Below, one piece after another: positions 38,701 to 44,790 of a stretch of DNA of 64,000 nt. Below the pieces are notes generated by a model. It made no database searches and was not told the origin of the DNA. It was given only the letters and a program-made list of their open reading frames with translations. Position 1 is the stretch's first letter. Each line of letters starts with the position of its first letter. Origin of the DNA: Chitinophaga filiformis (GTDB lineage Bacteria > Bacteroidota > Bacteroidia > Chitinophagales > Chitinophagaceae); assembly GCF_021646545.1 (NCBI RefSeq), contig NZ_JAKIRP010000007.1, forward strand, positions 62,001 to 126,000, written 5' to 3'. The position numbers were made by a program, and so were the translations under genes.

Positions 38701-41700
38701 TAACACCGACAAGACGCAGACATACACGGGTGTTGCACAGTTCAGCTATCCCGATGTTCCGCAGGAAGCCACTTCAACTATCATTGAACAGGCGAAGAAA
38801 GACATGGCGGTGTATGAACAGTTGTGGTACCAGCTCACCGATCCTAATGGCATTGCTTACACGGTAGATACTACCTTGTTACAGAAGGGATATACGCTTA
38901 CCTCTACCCAGGTTTCAGACCTGGTGGACGACTGGATCTCATCCATCTACCTCTTCCTCGAAAACAGGGCAAAAGGACTCACAGACGTTGCTTCACCTGC
39001 TGCAACACACCTGCTGACCTTTGCCATTGACACTGCCAATCTGAATCAGGAGCAGATATTCCGCCTTGACCTCAGCTTCACGATAAAACGTATGAAGAAT
39101 GCGGCCGCAGGTGATCTTGAAACTACAGGAGGCATACTGCAGGCTGTGACGGAGGTATCGCCACTCTCTGATACCGAAGGAGGAAACACTCATAGCCTCA
39201 ATACATTTGCGGCACGGTTTGAAGCAGCACTGCTGCAAGCCGGTAAATACCAATTGCGCATTGCAACGGGTACAGACCGGGAAGATGCGGGTAACAATAA
39301 GGAGACATGGGCGGTAAGGCTGGGACTTGATAAAGGCAACCTGACGCCGGTAGCATACACTATCAATGATCCGGCTGATCCGGATATGTTTGCACCGCGT
39401 CCGATATCCAACAAGCTGGAATCGCGTGAGCAGGTACCGATCTACGATTATTCACCAAAAACAGGCATAGATTTCAATACGCCATCGGCTTATGTTGATT
39501 TTACCGGTATTGATATGGACCAGTGGGGCAATCAGTTCTTCAACAGTATAGATGATGTATTGTCGCCCGAATTTACAGCGGCCATCCAGCTGGTGGACAA
39601 CAAAAAACAGACAACCTACCTGCAGGATCTGCTGGCAAATAAAGAAGCACTGGCCGACATTGTGAAAGAATGGATGATACCGGTCTTCCAGGATGAAACA
39701 GCCAATGCAGATGCGGTAAAAGAAGCGTTTAAACAATCGTTACTGGTGAAACTTGGCAACGCCTACGCCACACAGGCGGGTATCCAGTTCCATGCTACGG
39801 TAAGTGCAGACGCTGCTGAAAACATTGCGCCACGTCTCTATGGCAGTATTAACCGGAACTTCAAGTTCGAAGGGGCCGCTGCTGATGATACAGACAAGAC
39901 GATCGTTTACCTGATATTTACTAATCCGCCTGACGAGACAGGGGCTAACACCAGCAGTAACTTTACTGCGAGCGATGGACTGAGTGTGAACAGTTCCGCT
40001 GTAGATCCTCTTAATAACAGAAGAGTGATACTCCAGCTGAGCGGACAAGCGATACCCGGTAGCACACAGGTGACAATAAACACCGGCTTCAAAGACATGA
40101 CCGGAAATATTGTTATGCCGCCGCTAAGCCAGGTGGTGCAGACAGAGATCAATGAGGGCAATAACAGTGATTCCATCACACTCACGTCTACCAAGCTTTC
40201 GCTGCAACCGGCTAACGCTGCAACACTTCCATTCCTGATCTCATCGCCACAGATCGTGAGAGGCAGTAGTAATGAGCTATTACCGTATGTAGATCTTGAT
40301 CTCAGCTTCGCAGGCAGTTCCATCGAGCATCAGATCAGTACATTGCCGAACATTGAAGGATATGAAGCATCGACCTGGTTAAGCTTCGTTACACCGCTGT
40401 CTGTCAATGACAGTCCGCTGACCCGCGATCTCGGCAAGATACAGGTACCGATGCCGATACGGGAATTCCCGGTAGCGCCATCTATGGTGAATCAGTCGGG
40501 AGCTTCCACTGTTCCACCAGATCCTTCCGATATCAGTCAGCTGCTGAACTGGAACTATAGTATTGCATATTCTCTACCGATCCATTATCCGCAGGACCAG
40601 CTGGACTTCACGATCAACTTCAATGTAGCCGACAAAGCTGGTGACATGTTACTGGGTATTGAAGATGCCTTCGCACAACTGGCTGAGTTCATTACGGTAT
40701 CGCCGTCAGTATATGCGGTGCTGGAGAAACAGCTTACCCTGGTGACTGCCGGCACTGCTGCTGATGATCCGCTGCTGGATACAGCGTCTATCGCGCTTGC
40801 ATCGTATACGGCACTGGTATCGCAGGTGGTGAATGTGGCTAAGAGCAACATGCTGACAATGCCGCAGGGTAATACGAGATATACAAGTACAGATGTGCTG
40901 CCATATACTTTCTATATACAGGAAGGCTCGGCGACAATAAATGATACACAGGCGCTGATTGTATCGGTACATGGGCTGCCGCCGGAAGGCATTGGGCTAC
41001 CGCTTGTAGACATCGCAGGATACCAGCGCCAGGTATATACAGATGCATGCACCGGAGATTGCTGTTATTACTACACGAAAGACGGTCAGCCATTACCGGC
41101 AGCAACTGGACAGGTGATACAGGACAGAACGGTGATCATTCCGGCAATGAATATTCTTGCGCGCCAGGATGCAGCCACCACAGCCTTCATCAGAAGGAAT
41201 GTGGAACTGGTGCCTGGTAAGCAAAGCAGTGAACCGTTCATCTATACAACAGGTATGGTAGCGTTTTCAAATCCTTACCATCCTACTACCGACTGTGACT
41301 TACCGGTAGATATATCAACGATCAATGCGCCATCGGGGCAGCACAATTATGCGCCGCTCAATACGCAGCTTACAAACCTGTTCAATGCCTTGCTGAAGGA
41401 GAATTCGCAGGATACTGTCAGTGTCCTGATGAGTTGTCAGTATACATATCCGCTGAACAACAGCACGGCGAGTGTAGGTCTGCCGGTGATCATGCAGCCG
41501 ATACAGTCTATACAGGTGAAGCCTGATGCTGGTACCGGCGACAAAAAACTGGCAGATATGATTACCGATTGGACGGGTAGTATCGGGTTGTGGTACAAGA
41601 GCCGGAATCCGGTGAGCAGTAATGCAGCCTTATGGTTCGACCTGACGATCTTCTCTAATCTTACAGAACAGCCATTGCCGCTTGTAAGGTTAAGATCTTT

Positions 41701-41734
41701 AAATCTGGGTACTCAGTATATCACGGGGATGTAA
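29792..41734 (+). CDS. 3980-residue giant protein: GT-B-like N-terminus, long beta repeats, LysM-like cluster, Ig-like segments
   Basis: Uninterrupted frame, no signal peptide. Residues 1-560 look like two Rossmann-type halves of a GT-B glycosyltransferase: LRFYVDDSPNYGHQAATV with Gly50-His51 early, then KQIFVISIGTVPQDVY and FEGQGTSSLMISLGRPF around residues 395-425, the place of the donor-binding motif. Residues about 640-1650 are amphipathic beta repeats with Gly-rich hydrophobic parts (GFGMQFGFGYSFEAG, then FRGTVGIMGKLYGSVDF). Three LysM-like segments lie at about 1955-2100 (YIVQATDTFDSIAAQS, TMAGQSLNDVAKAIGV, ASGDTLNKIAAKYNI) and two or three more at about 2545-2690. A Big_5/SbsA-like Ig segment is near 2910 (GWFTEPLDEASATDPLNYSL), another near 3360. 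The C-terminus has no T9SS motif. Role unknown; an effector, surface or particle component are all possible. Confidence 0.8.
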   Translation: MVSFQDIVAQLMQGADTVDGHTGDSIQEMLNLIKEEGELRFYVDDSPNYGHQAATVNIMKRIINTTSYTGNIVVYYAGEQATANKLAILLSGLDPLQINATVIKYGTCQNITFKPFPAPANTPQIKFGFTGGADFMTTNFADELKVNYFLRLQPYLWEMLRRFRVTSAVQTPGNVNKFNLSEASRPFNKLAYKFTSASVSSVLPDVWTWYSTSQSFDANLSTRTKNVKAVYDAYSVNPAAMSLWPVYGLHQFEQIAGEMSLNLTLSSLDVIRLLEKPLVILHFTDPSRADIFEYVDALSTDIDARDKKLTTLQKAISATYIPPGAAMQEYSSSNLQALINKLTEYVTPVIDNTITIELLKGYNNGSYIDISADIATKLANASGKQIFVISIGTVPQDVYNYFYANATLPGIFEGQGTSSLMISLGRPFMQVPKKGENDAANYPSILAAENYDTIAQGCKQWVLALRDLSFHSFLKTRGPLMPDVYLEQLDTIVASTLASINSTYSVSRYFTALGNYYQQDVHDKLMLGLVGTRAVIEGDAATVYAERLHVTAGTQEALTSQRRRNRFREHLTSFRNNGGSYAPELDIAEDEPGQLTLQQVYEQLTDTWSDGSINLLKALPKTYFSDFFAKVTGNIFSIAVPKENIVAEKNGDGAITKVTVTGATTLAFVNVKMNISLVYTAASGPVITQVTATADQVWTIDNIPWILFRNPGFSMKINEGGFPVGGGILGTIENNGTSVDLQIEYPVGENTWLLSAAFEDNYPGIASIYQAAGGVNLVQVLPTPLNQLAGFGLKEVQLMYNTTSLSFDYMSFQMTTNSPWTISQTPLLTIAPTIDVSIYDVADVSKRTTNFLATGSFTIGNGTITMVGGYPDFSLYGGLTDGTIQLSDLLALFGGQLELATSVTEFNYNYSPSQKYYEIDALLEPDKPLTVAGIFSIDNLSFNVNSNNSINTVFLGGQITVLPDSAKIVMAVSGRYATGAGWTFASKQTSGVVKIGDMLSYYIGNSWTPPEQYNYGIDGLSFTINTATSYWEFGAKTAGEWKIDFLGLTATGQAQIGYGKKTEDAAAGNYGTISADLKWNNINITAFYNFNPNYQAYGVTWGLLTGEVETKDVGGTPHQIATLKFKDTTTIGSLVETMVTWATGTAFGLAAPWNVLNSIPLNNLSLVYDFTVNKVSFEVNIGPINLGFVTIKGIMVSYDGTDSKNRQVIVTLDATAAWGEIPSWNAAKPETTPAPPGQGNKYIDLRMLALGQHVTLDCFKTAENVQAAIACMSTLKPPEPGKIPDVHFDANSSWLTGMDFGLLQLSGDKTNAVALAVATAEATQYFITMQIVFNDPNLYALRLALAGAPAKIFKGLDFQIMYKKISDSVGVYQAEIVLPDVMRKINMGQFNITLPVFGIAVFTNGDFQVDVGFPWKQDFSRSFTFQTLIWTPVGIPIPVMGSAGVYFGKLSSATTNRVPAATNGTFNPVLVFGFGMQFGFGYSFEAGILRAGFSLTAVAILEGILAKWNPYQITDGSGNNTQLETSYYFWFRGTVGIMGKLYGSVDFAIVKADVDVAISLLVQITFAPYEPIELSLTASVSVSLRITINLGLFKIKISFSFSARIQESVTIKAIGGTAPWTTNEQLQLLSAGVTVLQRRSRRLYYDQKELMAVRDALNPVWSNLQKAASPAPLTAYAGLGLTVAGDNATSVSQQLACYVAMLFIQSVPPPQDDKQNGQLKAYGAGNDTSFELLSKQIFRWAIAAIQSGPVTSEQVDAAVVTDLQLAALLDYLSDTANPTPITPEDVSAFMTNQFTLTVNAPESGETDATYFPVPPEMLLTLPDYTSAGYKGVSYEFGKYNSTSTSYTEYLRQYFNELAVQVEKEEDANNLKALIMDDAAGLSMASFIYSDYFLLICRQMLQSARESLKDFKYYLQDNQTVNDIVNWVNTKAGTNLYTVEALFTDNVSATLNADKKLRITSSTYIVQATDTFDSIAAQSIYYAGFTGKQLAAANQDTANTLSAGVTINYPQKEAYKTMAGQSLNDVAKAIGVSADDLINNGNITNLAGLLLPVATLAIPSFDSTTASGDTLNKIAAKYNITQQQLAAPAENGTITDLFDKTVTGYINIANLQQFQVGELISEIQATNGLQHLSGMTSRYYMAGLRLPTNGITPNYPGMWVTDNGGVLTLPAYAGLYSLTGQQFPLPDLGTDNFDIQLSKTSALTWLAFSGDNPDQLVLALAPDSYDAQQLSAVKAYATSNVLDIPLSSLGAQDAFITKAATYPFNSQINWNSASAFTMPYGGVNGGVPALSLWQLPDTLLQLPDPQTRLVNPRVKMQIGRYDEASRTMVNTPVTYYGYGSTVSFTIKKVPVVADSPNTLTTYEIMGADGSNVEVLEKMVSGVGNDNSLIATLTVAYGVDANGTTTQGIQTDALNSLTIGIAQVNLSTETRPDTSPGTISLTAEEQQAMVLLNEPTDFIRLLWQASITRGGGYYLYYYNSGSSSGLPDRIFNDNNEATLSLLVLYSAPQDEALQNNVTNYMNVLATGEAIDTSHAVLFAEANPYQRNLPSDSTQTLSDLAYNYYGNVADIVTDNQTLTLRTGKALLVDEGVYEVRPEGRAPGGNVDAIAAYFGTTADAIKAANPLQTSWPDVLPLYTALYLPVLTVTIGSSNGGTTFESIAAYYGEDLAALGGKNQAIAGLFADNQQIIIKGGPDIRTSTVAPGVAGIAAERPVPAAIPDNPTDQDYGMLFLFNTYNMLSYQVAENNYFSASNLGLPATPSADTEDQQTNDKMRYPKALTEGDMWSYTQSIPYSRFAKNVQQTAGAMPDQANSPYRGLGGLLQIDYAWQDLYGNRIITTLSQPSGNSQLNMPPMLTGYTDPLIGLNQWPSVAASWEVNTDNNAKPQLQLDLSFGDSYYQGLMWAKAAGATSITGWFTEPLDEASATDPLNYSLDQSISIKGITLGTDKQTVTIQVDNVPENLLVTLSINNISNTDKTQTYTGVAQFSYPDVPQEATSTIIEQAKKDMAVYEQLWYQLTDPNGIAYTVDTTLLQKGYTLTSTQVSDLVDDWISSIYLFLENRAKGLTDVASPAATHLLTFAIDTANLNQEQIFRLDLSFTIKRMKNAAAGDLETTGGILQAVTEVSPLSDTEGGNTHSLNTFAARFEAALLQAGKYQLRIATGTDREDAGNNKETWAVRLGLDKGNLTPVAYTINDPADPDMFAPRPISNKLESREQVPIYDYSPKTGIDFNTPSAYVDFTGIDMDQWGNQFFNSIDDVLSPEFTAAIQLVDNKKQTTYLQDLLANKEALADIVKEWMIPVFQDETANADAVKEAFKQSLLVKLGNAYATQAGIQFHATVSADAAENIAPRLYGSINRNFKFEGAAADDTDKTIVYLIFTNPPDETGANTSSNFTASDGLSVNSSAVDPLNNRRVILQLSGQAIPGSTQVTINTGFKDMTGNIVMPPLSQVVQTEINEGNNSDSITLTSTKLSLQPANAATLPFLISSPQIVRGSSNELLPYVDLDLSFAGSSIEHQISTLPNIEGYEASTWLSFVTPLSVNDSPLTRDLGKIQVPMPIREFPVAPSMVNQSGASTVPPDPSDISQLLNWNYSIAYSLPIHYPQDQLDFTINFNVADKAGDMLLGIEDAFAQLAEFITVSPSVYAVLEKQLTLVTAGTAADDPLLDTASIALASYTALVSQVVNVAKSNMLTMPQGNTRYTSTDVLPYTFYIQEGSATINDTQALIVSVHGLPPEGIGLPLVDIAGYQRQVYTDACTGDCCYYYTKDGQPLPAATGQVIQDRTVIIPAMNILARQDAATTAFIRRNVELVPGKQSSEPFIYTTGMVAFSNPYHPTTDCDLPVDISTINAPSGQHNYAPLNTQLTNLFNALLKENSQDTVSVLMSCQYTYPLNNSTASVGLPVIMQPIQSIQVKPDAGTGDKKLADMITDWTGSIGLWYKSRNPVSSNAALWFDLTIFSNLTEQPLPLVRLRSLNLGTQYITGM

Positions 41735-41751
41735 TTGACTAGCTCCCTGAG

Positions 41752-41791
41752 ACCGGCGTAAGATCGATGGATTTTGCGCCGGTATTTTTTT
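41752..41791 (+). terminator. Intrinsic terminator closing the giant-protein cluster
   Basis: ACCGGCG (41752-41758) pairs with CGCCGGT (41777-41783) over an 18-base loop, followed by ATTTTTTT. It lies 18 bases behind the stop codon of the giant gene and is the natural end of the operon. Confidence 0.85.
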
Positions 41792-41854
41792 GAACAGTAC
41801 CGTCTGCGCGACAGTCAAAAAGCGGGCCTCACTCCCACTTATACATCAGCAGGC

Positions 41855-43129
41855 TCAGGGCGCCTGGATAAACCAGCGTTGATTACCGCCGTTCAGCCAT
41901 GCCCATTGCTGCAGGATGGCGCCATCGTTGCCGATAGTGTTGGCATCTACATCCAGCACTTTGCCGCTGCGTTTGTTGATGAGCGCATAGGAACCATTGC
42001 CCTGCGGCTGCAGCAACCATTGCTGGTTATCGCCACCCAGCCAGTCCCATTGCTGTATCCTGGCGCCGTTAGCAGCGATAATATTCGCATCTGCATCCAG
42101 CACTTTACCACTAGCTGCGCTGGTGATACGATAGTAACCACCGCCCAGGTAAGTGAAGGACCATTTCTGGTTAGCGCCGTTCAGCCAGCTCCATTGCTGT
42201 ACTATGGCGCCGTTGTTACCGATAGCGTTCGCATCAACGTCCACTACCTTTCCACTGGCTTCGCTTACGATCTTGTAAGTGCCATCAGGAATCGGATTGC
42301 TACCGGTGATGTTGCCATACAGGTAGTTCAGGGCTACCTGGTCGTTGGTATTAAACGGACGGTTCTGACCAGTGCCTATACAAGCCAGCATCCAGCTGTT
42401 AGGATCGCCTGCAGTGGGCGTACCAGGAATATGATCAGCACCTACACCGGCAACACCTTCGTTACCACCTGAACCGCAGCTGTATGCACGGTTGAAGTAG
42501 TCTGTGTGACGGAAGCCGATGGTATGGCCTATTTCATGCGCGATGATCGTAGCCATCCAGCCCTGATTTGGCGTACTGCCGATATAAGCCGCATTCAGCC
42601 TGATCGGGCTTGGTGGGTTACCATAGGCATCAGGGAAGCCGGCTGACTGTCCCAGTACACCTGCACCCAGGTTAGCGTTGATAATATCTATCTCACCGCC
42701 GCTGGCTACACGCTGAAAAGAAATACGCAGGCCCATCGCGTTGTAACGGGCGATGGCTTCATCTGCTGCAGCGGTATAGGCGGCAGGCAGATTGGTAACA
42801 GAAACAGTGATCACCCTGTGGCCTGAAGTGGCAATGATATTCCAGGTCTGATATTGTTCTTCTTTAGCGATCACCAGGCTTCTGGGGTTCGCTTTTTCTT
42901 TCAGCGATTTGTCTGACAGGAAGATATCGCCTTCCACAACATAACCGTCGTCTACTCTTCTTACATCCTGTGTACTAAAGCCCATGGCTTTGATCTGTGC
43001 GATCACGTCTTTTGTGATCTCGTTAGGGGATTGCTTTTGTACCTGATCTTTCTTACAGGAAAAAAGGATAAAGCTGCATACGAGGGTGCATAGGAATGCC
43101 TTCAAGAGATGCTTCATTGTGTTGTTCAT
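41855..43129 (-). CDS. M57-type (dual-action HEIGH) metalloprotease lipoprotein with ricin lectin domain
   Basis: 424 residues (MNNTMKHLL; a start at MKHLL, 43117, is equally likely). Lipobox LFSC with Cys25. A propeptide-like region runs to about 90. The zinc protease domain has HEIGHTIGFRH: His198, Glu199, His202 and His208, the HExxHxxxxxH motif of metzincin-like M57/M12-type peptidases, with several cysteines after it. Residues about 285-424 form a beta-trefoil ricin lectin of three ~45-residue repeats, each with GKVxDxDAN and a QQWxWLxGxNQxW motif. A surface-anchored protease with carbohydrate targeting is the simplest reading. Convergent with the giant gene cluster. A promoter-like pair lies upstream. 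Confidence 0.9.
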   Translation of the reverse strand: MNNTMKHLLKAFLCTLVCSFILFSCKKDQVQKQSPNEITKDVIAQIKAMGFSTQDVRRVDDGYVVEGDIFLSDKSLKEKANPRSLVIAKEEQYQTWNIIATSGHRVITVSVTNLPAAYTAAADEAIARYNAMGLRISFQRVASGGEIDIINANLGAGVLGQSAGFPDAYGNPPSPIRLNAAYIGSTPNQGWMATIIAHEIGHTIGFRHTDYFNRAYSCGSGGNEGVAGVGADHIPGTPTAGDPNSWMLACIGTGQNRPFNTNDQVALNYLYGNITGSNPIPDGTYKIVSEASGKVVDVDANAIGNNGAIVQQWSWLNGANQKWSFTYLGGGYYRITSAASGKVLDADANIIAANGARIQQWDWLGGDNQQWLLQPQGNGSYALINKRSGKVLDVDANTIGNDGAILQQWAWLNGGNQRWFIQAP

Positions 43130-43219
43130 TTGGGTTTTGGGTTAAAAAGACATCGTAACTAAAGGGGAAGGTGAGGCCCGGGGTTACTTTGATTCTGGTT
43201 ATTTAGTGTTCAACGCCGC

Positions 43220-43249
43220 CGAAGATACAAAAAAAGTGAATAGTTCAAA
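43220..43249 (-). promoter_or_regulatory. Candidate promoter for the HEIGH-protease gene
   Basis: On the minus strand: TTTG (complement of 43246-43249), an 18-base spacer, and TATCTTCG (complement of 43220-43227), which differs from TAnnTTTG by one base. Leader of about 85 bases to the start codon. Confidence 0.45.
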
Positions 43250-43392
43250 TTAATATCTGTCAGGGTGATATGTCCGAAATGAGTGTTATTGTGACAGGCT
43301 GTTGCTGCTATCGCAGTCAACGGCAAGGACTATATAATTGCAGATGTTTCTACTTGCCTGTTGGGTTGATAGCACTGGAATGTTTGGGTAGT

Positions 43393-43593
43393 GTTGGGAT
43401 TGACGCTGGAGATCCGGAAAGCGTTGCGGTTTCAGATGGGACCGCGGTCGGCGCCTCTTTGGCAGGATGACTATGGGACCTTACCAAGCGTGTGGACATT
43501 GGAACGTTATTTAACTTCATCCAGCGTGGGTCAACGGAGCCGAAGGCCCGCGATCTCCATCTGAAACCGTTCCGCTACTTCCTGACTCCCAAC
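43393..43593. repeat. Interrupted inverted repeat in a 535-base gene-free stretch
   Basis: CGGTTTCAGATGG at 43427-43439 is the exact reverse complement of 43557-43569. Outer arms GTTGGGA (43393-43399) and TCCCAAC (43587-43593) also match, with partly matching sequence between, so the arms behave as one decayed ~45-bp inverted repeat around a ~115-bp centre. GC content is higher than in the flanks (GGACCGCGGTCGGCGCC). No coding frame is convincing between 43130 and 43664. It may be a small non-autonomous element or a REP-like unit. Confidence 0.55.
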
Positions 43594-43624
43594 GTGGCTT
43601 AGGGTGATGAGCCGCGGTGCTCAG

Positions 43625-43654
43625 GAAGGTGCATCAGGTTGTTGATGCACCTTC
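43625..43654 (-). terminator. Intrinsic terminator of the EamA gene
   Basis: GAAGGTGCATCA (43625-43636) and TGATGCACCTTC (43643-43654) form a perfect 12-bp stem with a 6-base loop, 11 bases behind the stop of the minus-strand EamA gene. The stem itself is symmetrical, but flanking T content is modest. Confidence 0.75.
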
Positions 43655-43664
43655 TGTTTGAGGA

Positions 43665-44531
43665 TTAATCCAAGGTTACCGGTTTCCTTGAAAAATAAGT
43701 GGCCCCTGCACTGGCAGCAATAACACAGGCAACAGATACCCATTGTGCTATGCTTAAATGCTCTCCCAGGAAAAGCAGTCCTGAGAGTGCGCCAAATGCA
43801 GGATGTAAACTCATCAAGATACCGAAATGCGGTGCAGACAATTGCTTCAGCGCCCTCATCTCAAGGGTGAATGGAATAGCGCTGGTTAGGAGTGCGACAA
43901 CAATCCCCAACAATATTAGACGCAGGTCCAGTACTGTCAGATCGCCACTGAAAATACCAATGGGTAGAACAAACAGGCTGCCAATGCACATCCCTATCGT
44001 CACGGCATCTCCGCTTTTCATTAACCTGGAAACCTTTCCACCCAATACTATATAACTGGCCCATAGCACCCCTGCCAGTATGGCCAGGGCTGCTCCGAGG
44101 ACATCTATGCTGCTATGTTGCCAGGGAGCAATTAATGCGATTCCTATGCAAGCTAATAATGCCCAGAGCAAATCAAGTGGTCTTCGTGAAGCGAACAGTC
44201 CCAGTACCAGCGGACCAGTAAATTCAAGCGTTACACCAAGGCCAAGTGGTATACGCCTGATGGCGAGATAGAACACGAGGTTCATTGTTCCCAGGCAAAT
44301 GCCATAGGCCAGGCAGGCCAACCATTGTTTCTTATTAAGCCGGAAGTTGGGTCTGAAAACCGCCAGCAGCATCAGTGCTGAGAAAGCAACCCGTAAAGTG
44401 GCAGTACCGGTTGCACCTAAGACAGGAAAAAGGTATTTAGCGATAGAGGCGCCGCCCTGTAAGCTTATCATGGATAGCAGTACTAATGGTACTGCAGGAA
44501 TAATCAGTTTATTCCGGGAATATTTAATCAT
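43665..44531 (-). CDS. EamA/RhtA-type exporter (drug/metabolite transporter superfamily)
   Basis: 288 residues, ten predicted membrane helices arranged as two EamA repeats. RhtA-like signs: SLQGGASIAKYLFPVLGATGTATLRVAFSAL (start of repeat one), YLAIRRIPLGLGVTLEFTGPL and SAIPFTLEMRALKQLSAPHFGILMSLHPAFGALSGLLFLGE (these are pieces, each shortened to the recognisable core). RhtA members export threonine, homoserine or related amino acids; the actual substrate cannot be told from sequence alone. Inner membrane. The upstream 44532-44700 region shows hairpins that could be a structured leader. Confidence 0.88.
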   Translation of the reverse strand: MIKYSRNKLIIPAVPLVLLSMISLQGGASIAKYLFPVLGATGTATLRVAFSALMLLAVFRPNFRLNKKQWLACLAYGICLGTMNLVFYLAIRRIPLGLGVTLEFTGPLVLGLFASRRPLDLLWALLACIGIALIAPWQHSSIDVLGAALAILAGVLWASYIVLGGKVSRLMKSGDAVTIGMCIGSLFVLPIGIFSGDLTVLDLRLILLGIVVALLTSAIPFTLEMRALKQLSAPHFGILMSLHPAFGALSGLLFLGEHLSIAQWVSVACVIAASAGATYFSRKPVTLD

Positions 44532-44580
44532 TTCGTTGTTTTAAATGCTGCGAAATCCTTTTAAAATCAAGAGGACAGAT

Positions 44581-44693
44581 GCATGCAAAACAACCTGGGC
44601 TCCGATACCAGCGTAGGTATGGAGAGAACCTGCCTGAAGCAGGATAACCTTACTTTCGGAGGAAAGGCCTCGTTATTTTGCACGCAAAACAAC
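44581..44693. other. Structured intergenic segment upstream of the EamA gene
   Basis: Flanked by a 14-base direct repeat with one mismatch, GCATGCAAAACAAC (44581-44594) and GCACGCAAAACAAC (44680-44693). Inside are a hairpin at 44600-44624 (CTCC-ATACC loop GGTAT-GGAG with one bulged G) and another at 44629-44643 (CCTGC-CTGAA-GCAGG). It contains GATACCAGCGTAGG, a word found in TPP riboswitches, but the other half of that riboswitch is missing and the strand is opposite to the EamA gene. Function unknown. The rest of the 44532-44790 gap is plain. Confidence 0.4.
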
Positions 44694-44790
44694 AGGAGGC
44701 GGAGGTGTGCTGGTGAATCTAAAGCCCATAGTGAATAATTTTCAAAGGCGAATATCTGACTTTTATGTTAAAAATAGTAGCAGGAATCCG

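Noticed and set aside
29792..41734. Tc-toxin (TcA/TcB) or RHS-type identity for the giant protein
   Set aside because: No RHS/YD repeats, no TcB beta-propeller text and no TcA-type helical neuraminidase-like regions could be recognised.
44590..44620. TPP riboswitch
   Set aside because: The word GATACCAGCGTAGG fits the 3' half, but there is no CTGAGA-containing 5' half on the same strand, and the gene that would be controlled runs on the other strand.
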